A stretch of DNA of 64,000 nt from Bacillota bacterium (lineage in GTDB: Bacteria > Bacillota > Sulfobacillia > JAJZYS01 > JAJYTV01), in the NCBI GenBank assembly GCA_021799275.1, contig JAJZAT010000002.1, positions 65,293 to 129,292 of the forward strand, in the 5' to 3' direction. Made by a program: the position numbers and the translations under genes. The notes below the pieces were generated by a model that had not been told where the DNA came from, did no database searches, and worked only from the letters and a program-made list of their open reading frames with translations. Positions 33,260-42,528 of this stretch are shown piece by piece. The stretch's first letter is position 1, and each line of letters starts with the position of its first letter.

Positions 33260-33958
33260 TTGTCGATGCATGCTTTGACCGTTGCCAGCGCACGCGGATC
33301 CGCGCCGTGGGGGTTTCTGCGTCCGCCAGGCGGCGACAAGCCCGGTCTCGCTCTCTTCGCGCAAGTGGACATGCTCGTGCGCGTCACGCCATCGGCCGGG
33401 ATGCCTGGCGCCTTCGCCGCGCAGGGTTCGCGGGAAGCCGCCGCCGGCGCCGCTTACATGCTGCGCCTCCTCGGCATCGACATGCCGCTGAGGGCGGCCT
33501 TGCACTGCCCAGAGCCCAGGCGGCTCTACGCATCGCGCGGCGCCGCCCTGCTCGGCGCCTTGGCCACGGCCCGCAGCGCGGGTCTCGAGCCCGCCCGCCG
33601 CGACCTCCAGCTCTGGTCCGAGGCGATGGAGCTCGGCTGGTCCCCGGCGGAGCCGCCCGGCCAGCTGTTCGGTGCCTGGCTCGGTCATGCGGCGCCGCAA
33701 CCCGACGCGATCTGGCCCGGCCCCGCGGATCCGCGCCTCGCGGTCGCGGCGGCGGAGGTCAAGGACGGTCTCCTGGCCGCGGTGCCGGGACTCCGCGATC
33801 TCTGGGCGGCCGCGGAGACGCAGGGTGCCCTGGGACTCGCCTTCGACCCGCAGTTCGGCCAGGTGGCGGCGATCTTCAGTGCGGGCAATGCCCCGCCGCC
33901 GCCGGACGGCCAGGACATCGTGCCCGGCCGAGTGGGCCTCGGCTACGCCTGGGCCTGA
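33260..33958 (+). CDS. Uncharacterised protein, possibly a degenerate GHMP-like fold
   Basis: 232 residues; TTG start used (GAGGTG 11 bases before), with an ATG two codons in as alternative. No membrane segment. The order of segments, LALFAQVDMLVRVTP, then ALHCPEPRRLYASRGAALLGALATA, then PQPDAIWPGP, is reminiscent of the PduX/threonine-kinase branch of GHMP kinases, but the glycine/serine ATP loop is replaced by RLYASRGAA, so kinase activity is doubtful. I cannot name it with confidence. A strong terminator follows within two bases of the stop. Confidence 0.5.
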   Translation: MSMHALTVASARGSAPWGFLRPPGGDKPGLALFAQVDMLVRVTPSAGMPGAFAAQGSREAAAGAAYMLRLLGIDMPLRAALHCPEPRRLYASRGAALLGALATARSAGLEPARRDLQLWSEAMELGWSPAEPPGQLFGAWLGHAAPQPDAIWPGPADPRLAVAAAEVKDGLLAAVPGLRDLWAAAETQGALGLAFDPQFGQVAAIFSAGNAPPPPDGQDIVPGRVGLGYAWA

Positions 33959-33959
33959 A

Positions 33960-34002
33960 GACACAAGGAGGGCGGTCGCCGTGCGACCGCCCTCCTTGTG
34001 TC
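33960..34002. terminator. Bidirectional terminator
   Basis: A 20-base-pair perfect stem (33960-33979 and 33983-34002) with a three-base loop CGT, directly between two convergent stop codons (33958 and 34003). Very stable though without a T-run. Confidence 0.82.
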
Positions 34003-34170
34003 CTAAACCCGGTGGATGACCTCCTGCGCGTCACTTGCCTCGGCCTCGGGCACCACGACCTCGTAGACGCTCTCGCCACGCACCTCCGCAAGAAACCCCT
34101 CGCGGTCGAGCATGGTTCGGATGCGTTCGGCCTCGGCCCTGCGTCCCGTGACGTACACGACGATCCACAC
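34003..34170 (-). CDS. 55-residue conserved protein (DUF2007-like/signal-transducing type)
   Basis: A short gene from a GTG after GAGGAGG: starts MWIVVYVTGRRAEAERIRTM, then LDREGFLAEVRGESVYEVVVPE and ends AQEVIHRV. The pattern WVVVY...A..L...L..EGFL....YEV.VPxxE.xEA..vl is that of the small Firmicutes proteins often mislabelled glutamate decarboxylase and found near dnaE and accD. The fold is ferredoxin-like and the function unknown. Last gene of the leftward dnaE group, 45 bases after the preceding gene. Confidence 0.72.
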   Translation of the reverse strand: MWIVVYVTGRRAEAERIRTMLDREGFLAEVRGESVYEVVVPEAEASDAQEVIHRV

Positions 34171-34215
34171 GGTTTGAGGTGCCTCCTCATTAGTCGGTAT
34201 GCCGATGGGCTGTCC

Positions 34216-34857
34216 TCAGCCGACCTGCAGGACACTGACGGCCGCGTGGCAGGGCGCGGACGTGGCCACCAGGAAGCGTCCTCCCTTCCCTACCCTGCGC
34301 CTTGCGCCCCGCAGGCGCAAGACGGAGACCGACTCGAGTCCGCTCGCGGGCCCGCGCGGCGCGAACACAATGGCCCCCATGCCCTGTTCCCTCGCCCACG
34401 CCCTGAGGAGCGACGGCAGGTGCCAGGTGCGCTCGAAGGCGATCCGCGGGCAGATCTGCGGCGCCATGCACGAGACGGGGCACATCCAGGCCGCGGCGGA
34501 GAGGTAGAGCACATCGTCCTGGCCTCGCGCGAAGGGGAGCGCGAAGCGGCTGGCCAGTGCGGTCAGCCGGCCGCCACAGCCGTCGGCCAGGACGCGGGCG
34601 AAGATGTGCCGCCCGATCGGAGGCGGGATGACCCGGCAGTCTCCAGGAAGGTCGTCGACGGCTGCAGCAAGGAAACGATCGGCCGGTTCGTCCACGAGCG
34701 TCACGCCATCGGCCGCAGGGTCGCCGGCCAAGGTCGCGGCTCGCTCCCCTGCCACCAGGATGCGCTGCTCGGCGATCTCTGCACGGCGCATGGCCAGGCG
34801 GATCTGGCGCAGCTGCAGACGGCCGAAGCCGCTGTCGCCGAGCAGCAGTAGGATCAC
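34216..34857 (-). CDS. Uncharacterised protein with a Cys-Pro-rich cluster
   Basis: 213 residues; GTG start four bases after the M42 peptidase stop, no obvious ribosome binding site, so probably coupled. Residues near 128-140 read CPVSCMAPQICP (CPxxCxxPxxCP), a plausible Fe-S or metal site; another Cys pair flanks it (CRVIPP, CGGR). N-terminus is MILLLLGDSGFGRLQ without an export signal. No family recognised. Its position between M42 and the 55-residue gene in the dnaE operon suggests a cytoplasmic housekeeping role, but nothing specific. Confidence 0.6.
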   Translation of the reverse strand: MILLLLGDSGFGRLQLRQIRLAMRRAEIAEQRILVAGERAATLAGDPAADGVTLVDEPADRFLAAAVDDLPGDCRVIPPPIGRHIFARVLADGCGGRLTALASRFALPFARGQDDVLYLSAAAWMCPVSCMAPQICPRIAFERTWHLPSLLRAWAREQGMGAIVFAPRGPASGLESVSVLRLRGARRRVGKGGRFLVATSAPCHAAVSVLQVG

Positions 34858-34861
34858 GGCG

Positions 34862-35932
34862 TCAGCGCGTGAGCCCAGCGACGGTCTCGCGATCGAGGCG
34901 ACGCACGAGGGCGGACACGAGGCGGACGGCGTTGCGATAGTCCTCGAGGCTGAAGACCGACGCGGCGCTGTGGATGTAGCGCGTCGGCACGCTGATCACG
35001 AGGCTGGGCACGCCGCTGCCGGTCAGGTGGATCTGTCCGGCGTCGGTGCCGCCGGCGTGGACCATGTCCTGCTGCACCGGGATCCCCTCGCTCTTCGCCA
35101 CTTCGAGCGCCAGCCTGCGCAGAGGCTGGTTCGGAATCATGGATCCGTCGTAGAGGAGGATGGCGGGACCCTTCCCGAGCGCCGCCTCCGCCTCGTAGGG
35201 CTCCACTCCCGGCGTGTCGCCGGCGATGCCCACGTCGAGCGAGAACGCCACGTCAGGCATGATCGTCTGGGCCGCGGTGCGAGCGCCGCGCAGCCCGACC
35301 TCCTCCTGGGCCGTCGCGACGCCGTAGACGATGTTCGGATGCGACTGCCCCTTGAGGCCCCGCATCACTTCCGTGACCACGGCGCAGCCATAGCGGTCGT
35401 CCCAGGCCTTGGCGAGCACACGGTCGGGGTTGCCCAGACGCTCGGTCGGGCAGAGCGGCGCGATCGGGTCGCCGGGGGCGATGCCGATCGCCTCGGCCTC
35501 CTCGCGACTTGTGACGCCGACGTCGATGAACATCTTGCGCCGGTCGACGATCTTCTTGCGCTCCTCGGCATCGAGCACGTGCGGCGGCTTGCTGCCGACG
35601 ACACCGTGCACCATGCCGCGCGACGTGCGAATCTCGACGCGCTGCGCGAGCATGATCTGCTCCCACCAGCCGCCGATGGTCTGGAAGTAGACGAAGCCGT
35701 GCTCATCGATGCGCGACACCATCATGCCGATCTCGTCCAGGTGACCTGCGAGCATGATCTTGGGCCCGGACTCGTCTCCGGCCTTGCGGACGATCAGGGA
35801 CCCGAGCCGGTCCTGGGAGATCTCGCCGCAGCCTTCGAGCCAGCGCCGCATCACGACCCGCACCGGTTCCTCGTAGCCCGAGGGACCGTGTGCCTCGCAG
35901 AGCTCGGTTACAAGCCGCATGTCGTCATCCAA
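34862..35932 (-). CDS. M42 family metallopeptidase (glutamyl/deblocking aminopeptidase type)
   Basis: 356 residues from a TTG nine bases after AAGGAGG. Metal-site motifs: AGHLDEIG (first His-Asp), KAWDDRYG (bridging Asp), TAQEEVGLRGA (catalytic Glu pair), SLDVGIAGD and the last ligand in TRYIHSAASV. M42 enzymes form dodecameric tetrahedral shells in the cytoplasm and trim peptides; some act as endoglucanases in name only. Located between dnaE and the Cys-rich gene in one operon. Confidence 0.9.
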   Translation of the reverse strand: MDDDMRLVTELCEAHGPSGYEEPVRVVMRRWLEGCGEISQDRLGSLIVRKAGDESGPKIMLAGHLDEIGMMVSRIDEHGFVYFQTIGGWWEQIMLAQRVEIRTSRGMVHGVVGSKPPHVLDAEERKKIVDRRKMFIDVGVTSREEAEAIGIAPGDPIAPLCPTERLGNPDRVLAKAWDDRYGCAVVTEVMRGLKGQSHPNIVYGVATAQEEVGLRGARTAAQTIMPDVAFSLDVGIAGDTPGVEPYEAEAALGKGPAILLYDGSMIPNQPLRRLALEVAKSEGIPVQQDMVHAGGTDAGQIHLTGSGVPSLVISVPTRYIHSAASVFSLEDYRNAVRLVSALVRRLDRETVAGLTR

Positions 35933-36001
35933 ATGAGGTGGCCTCCTTGTCTCCGGCACCGATGCCTCCATGCTACCCATCCAAGGCTTTGGCGGCAAAT
36001 C

Positions 36002-39000
36002 CTAGTCGCCCGGCCTCACGACGACGCTGCCGTCGCCAAGGAACCGAAGCGACGGGAGCAGCTCGTCCGGGGCCGCAACCGAGATGCCTGTCGGTCGCGC
36101 CCGCGTGGCCCCGGGAGCGAAGCGGTAGACGGGGCACGGCCCGGGATGGAGCTCGAGCTCCCGCCGCGCCCTCTGCCAGGCGTCCTCATCCGGGATGCGC
36201 AGGAACAGCGCCGGCGGGCGCCTCAGCGGTTCGATCTCCTGCGCCACGAGGCGCGCCCCCGCCTCGTCCGCCTCGATGCGGCCGCGCAGGAGCATGGGCT
36301 CGAGGCTCTCCGCCGCCTGCTCGACCGCCGGCAGGAGCTTCGGGAACACGACCGCCTCGCAGCCGCCCGTGCCATCCATGATGCGGGCGAAGCCCATGCG
36401 GTCGCCGCGGCGGGTCGTGACGACCCGCACCGATTCCACGACGGCCGCCACCGTGGCCTCCCCGCCCTGTGCGATGGCCTCGCGCAGTTCCGTCGCCCCG
36501 CGCGCGCGCGCCAGTTCCCGGTGCTGCTCGAGCGGATGGCCGGTCACGTAGCAGCCGAGCGACTCCCGCTCGCGCCTGAGGCGCTCGGCGGGGGGCCAGT
36601 CCGGCAGGTCCGGCAGGATCGGCCTCGGCGCCTCGGCCGCTCCGAAGAGGTCGAGCTGATCCTCGGGCCCCTTTCTGTCCATGCGCAGGGCGTCGTCGAT
36701 CGCGGCGAAGAGGGCCGCGCGGCTTTCGGAGAAGCCGTCGCAGGCCCCTGCCTGGACAAGCGCCTCGAGCGTGCGCCGGTTGAGCTTGCCCGAGAGGCGC
36801 GACGTGAAGTCGAAGAAGTCGCGGTAGGGCCCCGCGGCGCGCGCCTCGACGATCTCCTGCGCCGTCGTCGTGCCGAGTCCCTTGATGGCGCTCAGACCGA
36901 AGCGGATCGCCTGGTCCTCGACGGAGAAATCGGCCTCGGCGTGGCGCACATCGGGAGCGAGGACGGCGATGCCGCGCCGGCGCACGTCCTCGAGATACTC
37001 CGCTACCTTGTCCGAGTTGTCCGCGACGGAACTCAGCAGGGCCGCCGCGTACGCCACGGGGTGGTGCGCCTTGAGGTAGGCCGTCTCGTAGGCGAGCACG
37101 CCGTACGCCGCCCCGTGCGCCTTGTTGAAGCCGTAGTTCGCGAAGCGGAGGATGAGGTCGAAGAGCTCCTGGCCGAGTTCCCTCGTGTAGCCCTTGCGCA
37201 GGCAGCCCGCGACGAAGCGGTCCTGTTCGGCCTCGAGGATCTCCCTCTTCTTCTTGCCCATCGCGCGGCGCATCAGATCGGCCTCGCCGAGCGTGTATCC
37301 CGCCATCACGGCTGCCACCTGCATCACCTGCTCCTGGTAGACGATCACCCCGTAGGTGTCGCGCAGGATCGGCTCGAGGTCGGGGTGCAGGTAGGTCGGC
37401 GTGCCGGCGTGCTTGGACGAGATGAAGAGCGGGATGTTCTCCATGGGACCGGGCCGGTAGAGGCTGACCGCCGCGATGATGTCCTCGACATGGGAGGGGC
37501 GCAGGTCGCGCAGCATGTCCTGCATACCGCTCGATTCGAGCTGGAAGACGCCCCAGGTGTCGGCGGCCTGCAGCATGCGGAAGGTCGTGGGGTCGTCGTC
37601 AGGCAGCTGCGCCAGCGGTGGCGGCGCCTCTCCCTGGCCCGCGGCGAGGCGCCTCGCCTGCTCGACCACCGTCAGGGTGCGCAGGCCGAGGAAGTCCATC
37701 TTCAGTAGCCCCAGGTGCTCGAGCGTCGTCATGGGGAACTGCGTCACGACGCTGCCATCCGGCATCTTCTGCAGCGGCACGAGCTCCGAGACGGGCTGCG
37801 GCGCAATCACCACCCCCGCCGCGTGCACCGAGGCGTGGCGGGGCAGGCCTTCGAGCTGCCGGGCGAAGTCGAGAAGGCCGCGCGCCCGCTCGTCGCTCCG
37901 GTAAACCGCCCCCAACTCGGACCCTTCAAGCGCGCGGTCGAGCGTGATGCCGATCTCGGCCGGCACCAGCTTCGCCAGACGATCCACATCGGCGTAGGGC
38001 CACTGCAGTACCCTGCCGACATCGCGGATCGCGGCGCGGGCCGCCATCGTGCCGAACGTGATGATCTGCGCCACGTGGTCCTGGCCGTAGCGGCGCTGGA
38101 CGTACTCGATCACCTCGTGGCGCCGGCGGTAGTCGAAGTCGATGTCCATGTCGGGCATCGTCACGCGCTCGGGGTTCAGAAAGCGCTCAAACAGAAGATG
38201 GTAGCGAAGCGGATCGACGTCGGTGATGCCGAGCGCGTAGGCCACGAGGGAGCCGGCGGCCGAGCCGCGGCCGGGTCCGACGGCGATGCCGGCGCCCCGG
38301 GCGAAGTCGACGAAGTCCGCGACGATCAGGAAGTAGCTCTGGTAGCCCATGCGCGCGATCACGTCGAGCTCGTAGCGCATGCGCTCGCGCACCTCGGCCG
38401 AGGGACTTGGGTAGCGCCGGGGCAGGCGTTCCTCGCAAAGGCGCCTCAGGTAGTGGTCCGGGTCTTCCCCGCCCGGCACCTCGTAGCGCGGCAGGAGGAT
38501 CTTGCCCTCGCCGAGCTTGACGTCGCAGGCGTCCCGCACCCAGAGCGTGTTGCTGAGGGCTTCGGGCAGCTCGTGGAAGAGGGCCGCCATCTCGGCCGGG
38601 GACTTCACGTAGAACTCGTCGTTCGGGTAGCGCAGCCGCCCGGGGTCGTCCAGCGTCTTGCCCGTCTGGATCGCCAGGAGGACGTCGTGCGCCTCGGCGT
38701 CCTCGCGCCTCAGGTAATGGGCGTCCTGCGTCGCCACGACCCTGAGGCCGAACTCCTTCGCGAGAGCCAGCAGCTGCCGCACCACGGGCCGCTGCTCGGG
38801 CATGCCGTGGTCCCAGATCTCCACGACGTAGCGCTCGCGGCCGAAAATGTCGATGTAGTCCGCGATGGCTCTGCGCGCCTCGTCCACCCGCCCGAGGCGC
38901 AGGAGGCTCGGCACCTCGCCCTGCAGGCAGCCGGTGGAGCCGATGAGGCCTTCATTCAGTTGCCGCAGCACTTCCTTGTCGATGCGCGGGCGACGGTAGA

Positions 39001-39346
39001 AGCCCTCGAGCGACGCGATGCTCATCAGGCGGACGAGGTTGTGCCAGCCGACGTCGTTCATGGCGAGAAGCAGCATGTGGTAGCTGCTGCGCTCGCCCGC
39101 CCCGCCGCCTTGATCGAAGCGGCTGCCCGGGGCCATGTAGGCCTCGACGCCAAGGATGGGCCGCACCTCCTGCTGGCGGCAGGCCGCGTCGAAGTCGATC
39201 AGGCCGTAGAGCACGCCGTGGTCCGTCAGGGCACAGGCGTCCATGCCGAGCTCGCGGATGCGCCCGGGGATCTCCGAGACGCGGCTCATGCCATCGAGGA
39301 GGCTCATCTCGGAGTGGAGGTGCAGATGGACAAATTCCGCCGCCAT
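36002..39346 (-). CDS. dnaE: DNA polymerase III alpha subunit
   Basis: 1114 residues. N-terminal PHP domain (HLHLHSEMSLLDG, DHGVLYG), palm with catalytic aspartates in PDMDIDFDYRRR (about 398), GRGSAAGSLVAYALGITD, finger and beta-binding regions, helix-hairpin-helix (IKGLGTTTAQEI) and a C-terminal OB fold. The PHP motif HLHLHSE is intact, suggesting possible metal binding. It is of DnaE length, without an inserted exonuclease, so it is not PolC. The ATG overlaps the stop of the upstream fRMsr gene (TGATG). It is the main replicative or lagging-strand polymerase; a PolC may exist elsewhere. Confidence 0.97.
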   Translation of the reverse strand: MAAEFVHLHLHSEMSLLDGMSRVSEIPGRIRELGMDACALTDHGVLYGLIDFDAACRQQEVRPILGVEAYMAPGSRFDQGGGAGERSSYHMLLLAMNDVGWHNLVRLMSIASLEGFYRRPRIDKEVLRQLNEGLIGSTGCLQGEVPSLLRLGRVDEARRAIADYIDIFGRERYVVEIWDHGMPEQRPVVRQLLALAKEFGLRVVATQDAHYLRREDAEAHDVLLAIQTGKTLDDPGRLRYPNDEFYVKSPAEMAALFHELPEALSNTLWVRDACDVKLGEGKILLPRYEVPGGEDPDHYLRRLCEERLPRRYPSPSAEVRERMRYELDVIARMGYQSYFLIVADFVDFARGAGIAVGPGRGSAAGSLVAYALGITDVDPLRYHLLFERFLNPERVTMPDMDIDFDYRRRHEVIEYVQRRYGQDHVAQIITFGTMAARAAIRDVGRVLQWPYADVDRLAKLVPAEIGITLDRALEGSELGAVYRSDERARGLLDFARQLEGLPRHASVHAAGVVIAPQPVSELVPLQKMPDGSVVTQFPMTTLEHLGLLKMDFLGLRTLTVVEQARRLAAGQGEAPPPLAQLPDDDPTTFRMLQAADTWGVFQLESSGMQDMLRDLRPSHVEDIIAAVSLYRPGPMENIPLFISSKHAGTPTYLHPDLEPILRDTYGVIVYQEQVMQVAAVMAGYTLGEADLMRRAMGKKKREILEAEQDRFVAGCLRKGYTRELGQELFDLILRFANYGFNKAHGAAYGVLAYETAYLKAHHPVAYAAALLSSVADNSDKVAEYLEDVRRRGIAVLAPDVRHAEADFSVEDQAIRFGLSAIKGLGTTTAQEIVEARAAGPYRDFFDFTSRLSGKLNRRTLEALVQAGACDGFSESRAALFAAIDDALRMDRKGPEDQLDLFGAAEAPRPILPDLPDWPPAERLRRERESLGCYVTGHPLEQHRELARARGATELREAIAQGGEATVAAVVESVRVVTTRRGDRMGFARIMDGTGGCEAVVFPKLLPAVEQAAESLEPMLLRGRIEADEAGARLVAQEIEPLRRPPALFLRIPDEDAWQRARRELELHPGPCPVYRFAPGATRARPTGISVAAPDELLPSLRFLGDGSVVVRPGD

Positions 39347-39834
39347 CAGGGCGTCGCTGCTGCCCGCGTCAGGTGGGCGCCGATCACCGCCGCGGCCTGT
39401 TCGAGCAGATCCCGTTCACCCTGGCCGAACCGCCGCACCTCGGGGGCGTCGCAGTCGAGGACGCCCACGAGGCGTCCGCCCACCTTGAGCGGCACGACCA
39501 CTTCCGAGCGTGACGCGGGGTCGCAGGCGATGTGGCCCGGGAACTCGGCCACGTCGTCCACCAGCAGCGTCTCGTCGCGCTCGAAGGCGGTGCCGCAGAC
39601 GCCGCGTCCGATCGCGATACGCGTGCACGCCGGCTTGCCCTGGAACGGGCCCAGCACCAGCTCGCCACCCTGCAGCAGGTAGAAGCCGAGCCAATTGATC
39701 TCCTCAAGGTGCAGAAAGAGGAGCGCGGACGCGTTCGCGAGCGTCGCGACAGCGTCCCTCTCGCCCTCGAGGAGGCCAGAAAGCTCCTGCAGGATGTCGT
39801 CGGGCGTCAGGGGGCCCGTCTTCTCGTGGTACAT
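39346..39834 (-). CDS. msrC: Free methionine-(R)-sulfoxide reductase (GAF domain)
   Basis: 162 residues, a single GAF domain. Cys70, Cys80 and Cys104 (GKPAC, RGVCGTAF, GHIACDPASRSEVVVP) have exactly the 10 and 24 residue spacing of the three catalytic/resolving cysteines of E. coli fRMsr. It reduces free methionine-R-sulfoxide. The ATG is nine bases after GGAGG. The S-box methionine operon begins just upstream on the other strand, so methionine salvage and synthesis are adjacent. It is translationally coupled to dnaE. Confidence 0.92.
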   Translation of the reverse strand: MYHEKTGPLTPDDILQELSGLLEGERDAVATLANASALLFLHLEEINWLGFYLLQGGELVLGPFQGKPACTRIAIGRGVCGTAFERDETLLVDDVAEFPGHIACDPASRSEVVVPLKVGGRLVGVLDCDAPEVRRFGQGERDLLEQAAAVIGAHLTRAAATP

Positions 39835-39938
39835 GCGATCCCAGCCTCCATGGAGCGTGGTCCTTCGGACGAGCCTTCGCGCAGCCCGCCGGGATCCCCT
39901 GCCTGAGCCCGAGGATGGCAGAGCGGCCCAGAATCGAC

Positions 39939-39967
39939 TTGACGCGCCGGGGCGACGCCTGCATAAT
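39939..39967 (+). promoter_or_regulatory. Sigma-A promoter of the S-box metY-metX operon
   Basis: TTGACG (39939-39944), 17 bases, CATAAT (39962-39967). Near-consensus; transcription would start close to 39974. Confidence 0.8.
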
Positions 39968-40024
39968 GGCGTCAATCTCGTGCAAGGGGAGGCAGGCCGC
40001 GCGAGCCCGGACAATTCAATATGT

Positions 40025-40140
40025 CACCTGTTATCGCGAGAGGTGGAGGGACTGGCCCTATGAAACCCGGCAACCGGGCGCACTGCGCCGTCGGTGCCAA
40101 TTCCTGCAATCCGGGCAGCCGGATTGAGAGATAAGAGGGT
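40025..40140 (+). promoter_or_regulatory. SAM-I (S-box) riboswitch
   Basis: The invariant core GAGGTGGAGGGACTGGCCC then TATGAAACCCGGCAACC is present, followed by CGGTGCCAATTCCTGC and a closing GATAA that pairs with TTATC at 40031-40035 (P1). When S-adenosylmethionine is bound the P1 helix forms and the downstream terminator is free to fold, shutting off metY-metX; with low SAM the operon is on. Confidence 0.96.
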
Positions 40141-40152
40141 CCGCGAACAGCA

Positions 40153-40174
40153 TGCGCCCTCGGGCGCGTTTTTT
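40153..40174 (+). terminator. Riboswitch-controlled terminator
   Basis: Stem GCGCC/GGCGC with loop CTCG, a flanking T-G pair and a T6 run at 40169-40174, 30 bases before the metY start. The expression platform of the S-box. Confidence 0.85.
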
Positions 40175-40204
40175 GTTCCGCAGGCAGCGAAAGGAGACGG
40201 ACCG

Positions 40205-41482
40205 TTGACGAAGAGATTCTCGACCCTGGCGATCCACGCGGGGCAGAAGCCCGATCCGGCCACCGGCGCCCTTGCCGTGCCCATCTACCGCACCACGGCG
40301 TACGCCTTCCAGGACGCCGCGCATGCGGCGCGCCTCTTCGCCCTCGAAGAGCCAGGCAACATCTACACCCGCATCATGAACCCCACGACGGCCGTGTTCG
40401 AGGAGCGCATCGCGGCGCTCGAAGGCGGTGTCGGTGCTCTCGCGACGTCGTCCGGCCAGGCGGCGATCACAATCGCCCTGCTGAATCTCGCCAAGGTCGG
40501 CGACAACATCGTGGCGGCGCCGAACCTCTACGGTGGCACCCACAACCTCCTGCGCACCACCTTCCAGCGCCTCGGCGTCGAGGTCCGACTGGCGGCGGAC
40601 GGGTCGCCCCAGTCCATCGCCGACGTGATCGACGAGGGCACCCGCGCCGTCTACGTGGAGACGATCGGCAACCCCCGCCTGGACGTCGCCGACCTCGCGG
40701 CGATCGCCGCGCTGAGCCATGACCACGGCGTGCCGCTGGTCGTGGACAACACCTTCGCCACCCCCTACCTTTGCCGACCGTTCGAGCACGGCGCGGACAT
40801 CGTCATCCACTCCGCGACGAAGTACATCGGCGGGCACGGCCAGGTCATCGCCGGCGTGATCGTGGACAGCGGCCGCTTCGACTGGACCCAGGGCAAGTTT
40901 CCCGAGTTCACCGAGCCCGACAAGAGCTACCACGGCGTGCGCTACGTCGACACCTTCGGCAGCCTCGCCTACATCGTCAAGGCACGCGTGCAGCTTTTGC
41001 GCGATCTCGGCTCCTGCCTGAGCCCGTCCGACGCGCATCTCCTGCTGCTCGGCCTGGAGACGCTGCCGCTGCGCATGCAGCGGATCTCGGAGAGCGCCCT
41101 CGCGATCGCGCGGTGGCTCGAAGGTCACCCGCAGGTGGCCTGGGTCAGCTACCCGGGGCTCGAGAGCCATCCCTCCCACGCGCTCGCCAGCCGCTACCTG
41201 CCCGAGGGCTCTTCGGGCATCCTCACCTTCGGCCTCAAGGGCGGCGTCGCCACGGGGCCGCGCTTCATCGACGCCCTCGGCCTGTTCAGCCACGTCGCCA
41301 ACGTCGGCGACACGCGCTCCCTCGTCATCCACCCTGCCACCACGACCCACCAGCAGCTCACGAGCGAGGAGCGCCTGAAGGCGGGCGTGCCCGACGACCT
41401 CGTGCGCCTCTCGATTGGCCTCGAGGACCCCGCGGACCTCATCGAGGATCTCGAGACGGCCCTCGCCACGAGCCACGCCTGA
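40205..41482 (+). CDS. metY: O-acetylhomoserine sulfhydrylase
   Basis: 425 residues, PLP-dependent Cys/Met metabolism family. PLP lysine is Lys206 in [10 protein letters not shown]; the substrate-side motif is [23 protein letters not shown]. It makes homocysteine directly from O-acetylhomoserine and sulfide. TTG start eight bases after AAGGAG. Its stop overlaps the metX start (TGATG). Controlled by the S-box upstream. Confidence 0.94.
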   Translation: MTKRFSTLAIHAGQKPDPATGALAVPIYRTTAYAFQDAAHAARLFALEEPGNIYTRIMNPTTAVFEERIAALEGGVGALATSSGQAAITIALLNLAKVGDNIVAAPNLYGGTHNLLRTTFQRLGVEVRLAADGSPQSIADVIDEGTRAVYVETIGNPRLDVADLAAIAALSHDHGVPLVVDNTFATPYLCRPFEHGADIVIHSATKYIGGHGQVIAGVIVDSGRFDWTQGKFPEFTEPDKSYHGVRYVDTFGSLAYIVKARVQLLRDLGSCLSPSDAHLLLLGLETLPLRMQRISESALAIARWLEGHPQVAWVSYPGLESHPSHALASRYLPEGSSGILTFGLKGGVATGPRFIDALGLFSHVANVGDTRSLVIHPATTTHQQLTSEERLKAGVPDDLVRLSIGLEDPADLIEDLETALATSHA

Positions 41483-42528
41483 TGCCCCGCATCACGGTCG
41501 GCGACCTGACGCTTTCGGGCGGCGGGTCGCTGAAGGGTGTCGAGATCGCCTACGAGACGTGGGGCGCGCACGCGCCTGACGCCGTCCTGATCTGTCACGC
41601 CCTCACGGGTGACCAGAGACCGGCCGACCTGGGCCACCAGCAGGGCTGGTGGCGCGGCATCGTCGGTCCGGGCAAGGTGCTCGATCCCGCCCGCCACTTC
41701 ATCGTCGCGAGCAACGTCATCGGCAGCTGCTATGGCAGCACGGGGCCGGACGCCGCGGGATGCCTGCCTGGCGGCGGCCCGTTCCCCGAGCTCTCGGTCG
41801 CCGACATGGTGGCGGCCCAGACGCGCCTGCTGACCCTTCTGGGCGTCAAGCGGCTGAGCCTCGTGATCGGCGGTTCCCTTGGCGGGCTGCAAGCCCTGGT
41901 CTGGAGCGGACAGAAGACCTTGCCGGTCGACCACGTGGTTGCGATCGGCGCGGCCGACCGCCTGCCGGCCCTGCAGGTGGCGCTGTGCCACGCGCAGCAT
42001 GTGGCCCTCGAACTCGGACTTGCCCACGGCGACGCCGCCGGGGCTCTCAGGGCCGCCAGGGCGATCGCCATGACGACCTACCGCTCCGATCCGCACTTCG
42101 AGATGCGCTTCGGCCGGAGCCCGGCGCCGCGTGGGCGTAGGCGCCTCGCCGTCGAGAGCTACCTAGACCACCACGGGGAACGTCTCGCCGAACGTTTCTC
42201 GGCCTGGAGCTACCTGGTCCTCAGCCGCGCCATGGAGCATTTCGCCTGGGATCTCGAGGTGCGCGAGGGGACGCGCGTCGATCTCGTCTCGATCCAGCAC
42301 GACTGGCTCTTTCCCGAGTCGGCCGTAGAATCGCTGCACAGGCGCCTTCGCCTGCAGGGCGTCGCGGGCAGTCTGCAGCGGCTGACGACCGAGATGGGTC
42401 ATGACGCGTTCCTCGCGGAACAGGAGCGCCTCGCCGACATCCTGCGCACGCTTGAAGACGGTGCGGCGGCCCCGCCGCCGGGCGGAGCCGCCGCACCGCG
42501 CAGCGCGAGCCGCGCCGCCGCCCGCTAG
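41482..42528 (+). CDS. metX: Homoserine O-acetyltransferase
   Basis: 348 residues, alpha/beta hydrolase fold. Nucleophile Ser132 in IGGSLGGLQAL, catalytic His in MGHDAFL, plus SNVIGSCYGSTGP and GPGKVLDPARHFIVASN, which are typical of MetX. It acetylates homoserine, feeding MetY. The C-terminus carries a low-complexity Ala/Pro/Arg tail. By family knowledge some MetX enzymes use succinyl-CoA; which is used here cannot be told. Convergent with the DUF1540 gene, overlapping it by four bases. Confidence 0.93.
   Translation: MPRITVGDLTLSGGGSLKGVEIAYETWGAHAPDAVLICHALTGDQRPADLGHQQGWWRGIVGPGKVLDPARHFIVASNVIGSCYGSTGPDAAGCLPGGGPFPELSVADMVAAQTRLLTLLGVKRLSLVIGGSLGGLQALVWSGQKTLPVDHVVAIGAADRLPALQVALCHAQHVALELGLAHGDAAGALRAARAIAMTTYRSDPHFEMRFGRSPAPRGRRRLAVESYLDHHGERLAERFSAWSYLVLSRAMEHFAWDLEVREGTRVDLVSIQHDWLFPESAVESLHRRLRLQGVAGSLQRLTTEMGHDAFLAEQERLADILRTLEDGAAAPPPGGAAAPRSASRAAAR

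Noticed and set aside
34604-37708. Long open frame of about 1030 codons on the plus strand
   Set aside because: It is the antisense shadow of dnaE, M42 and neighbouring genes; composition is that of a GC-rich reverse frame, with no domains.
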